Assembly (NCBI GenBank): GCA_947497895.1
Contig: CANMIL010000008.1
Location: 157,129 to 221,128, forward strand
Reading direction: 5' to 3'
From: an uncultured Tenacibaculum sp.
Lineage (GTDB): Bacteria > Bacteroidota > Bacteroidia > Flavobacteriales > Flavobacteriaceae
Length of the DNA stretch: 64,000 bases
A model generated the notes under the pieces. It saw nothing but the letters and a program-made list of their open reading frames with translations. It did not search any database and had not been told where the DNA came from. This document shows, piece by piece, positions 63,925 to 64,000 of the stretch. How positions within the stretch are numbered: position 1 is the stretch's first letter; every line of letters begins with the position of its first letter. A program made the position numbers and the translations under genes.

Positions 63925-64000
63925 TGTCTCGTCCTGAAATAACGTTACACTAAATTTTCAGTGTGATGAAAAACAATTATGTAAAACGAACTCAGAAGGA
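63925..64000 (+). mobile_element. Probable left end of an IS3-family element, cut by the window edge
   Basis: Just after the LysM terminator the sequence TGTCTCGTCCTGAAATAACG begins, followed after about 20 bases by an ATG. The exact tip is uncertain; TG as the first bases fits IS3-family ends. The right end lies outside the window. Confidence 0.5.
63966..64000 (+). CDS. Transposase OrfA-like start, truncated by the window edge
   Basis: Only eleven codons are visible (MKNNYVKRTQK). They match the start I recall for IS3-family OrfA proteins in Flavobacteriaceae. Confidence is limited by the short length. Confidence 0.45.
   Translation, partial: MKNNYVKRTQK

Noticed and set aside
1..64000. 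CRISPR array, prophage, toxin-antitoxin or defence island
   Set aside because: I found no spaced direct repeats, cas-like proteins, integrase, phage structural genes or toxin pairs; the unusual genes are single insertions.

Overview
The window looks like a chromosome segment of a marine-type Flavobacteriaceae (Bacteroidota), near Tenacibaculum, Aquimarina or Polaribacter; the genus is inference. The evidence is low GC, repeated TAnnTTTG -7 promoter boxes, SusC/SusD pairs, lipoproteins with Bacteroidota-type lipoboxes, the gliding and type IX secretion genes gldJ, porU and porV, a BT_3928-type DoxX protein, DUF1599 and DUF1684 proteins, and a methylmalonyl-CoA mutase made of two subunits. Coding density is high. 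I see no CRISPR array, prophage or recognisable defence island.

Layout. 1-5 kb: 3' part of a helical-repeat lipoprotein gene; an extra esterase-TPR gene flanked by an 81-bp direct repeat of the 3' end of cdaA; then a minus-strand operon LOG - folP - metallophosphoesterase - cdaA. 5-10 kb: housekeeping and small-family genes (DUF1599, DoxX, SRPBCC/GyrI-like, crcB, crotonase, DUF1684), then a regulatory-looking gap, a 76-aa protein and tRNA-Pro(GGG). 10.4-14.3 kb: a nitric-oxide defence unit on the minus strand (Rrf2 regulator, small membrane protein, RIC repair protein, quinol NO reductase). 14.4-34.4 kb: an N-acetylglucosamine / chito-oligosaccharide locus. Two SusC/SusD pairs, a NagB-PIG-L fusion, a GH20 hexosaminidase and a GlcNAc kinase lie on the minus strand. 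A LytS/LytTR two-component system, a NagP-like importer, a NagX-like membrane acyltransferase and a small unknown gene lie on the plus strand. 34.5-39 kb: tRNA-Thr(UGU), then an overlapping operon udk - ftsB/divIC-like - mutA - mutB. 39-45 kb: fatty acid hydroxylase, phosphatidylserine decarboxylase, a fused CcsBA cytochrome c biogenesis protein and a DUF2892-like protein. 45-51 kb: exopolysaccharide start and export genes (CapD/PglF-type dehydratase, Wza, Wzc tyrosine kinase) convergent with a CpsB/YwqE-type tyrosine phosphatase. 51-58.6 kb: murF, gldJ, porU, porV. 58.7-64 kb: cdd, a KAS III-like synthase, guaA, a LysM/periplasmic-binding lipoprotein, and what appears to be the left end of an IS3-family element running off the edge.

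How genes work together. In the GlcNAc locus, outer-membrane SusCD pairs would bring in glycans, the GH20 enzyme would release GlcNAc, NagP would import it, the kinase would phosphorylate it and the NagB fusion would send it to fructose-6-phosphate. No GH18 chitinase and no separate NagA lie in this window. The NO unit couples sensing (three-Cys Rrf2), NO reduction and Fe-S repair. The Wza/Wzc/CpsB set is a phospho-regulated capsule or EPS exporter, and gldJ/porU/porV belong to gliding and type IX secretion.

Main points to check: the 81-bp cdaA 3'-end duplication around the esterase gene; a promoter buried in a long palindrome ahead of the Rrf2 gene; the NagB-PIG-L fusion without NagA; a likely leaderless guaA transcript; a conserved leader shared by the two susC genes; two 18-bp palindromes of matching form (9731 and 15475); and six gene starts that I moved downstream because of promoter, terminator or family evidence. 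Nothing here is clearly an undescribed multi-gene system. All identifications rest on reading motifs by eye, with no database search.
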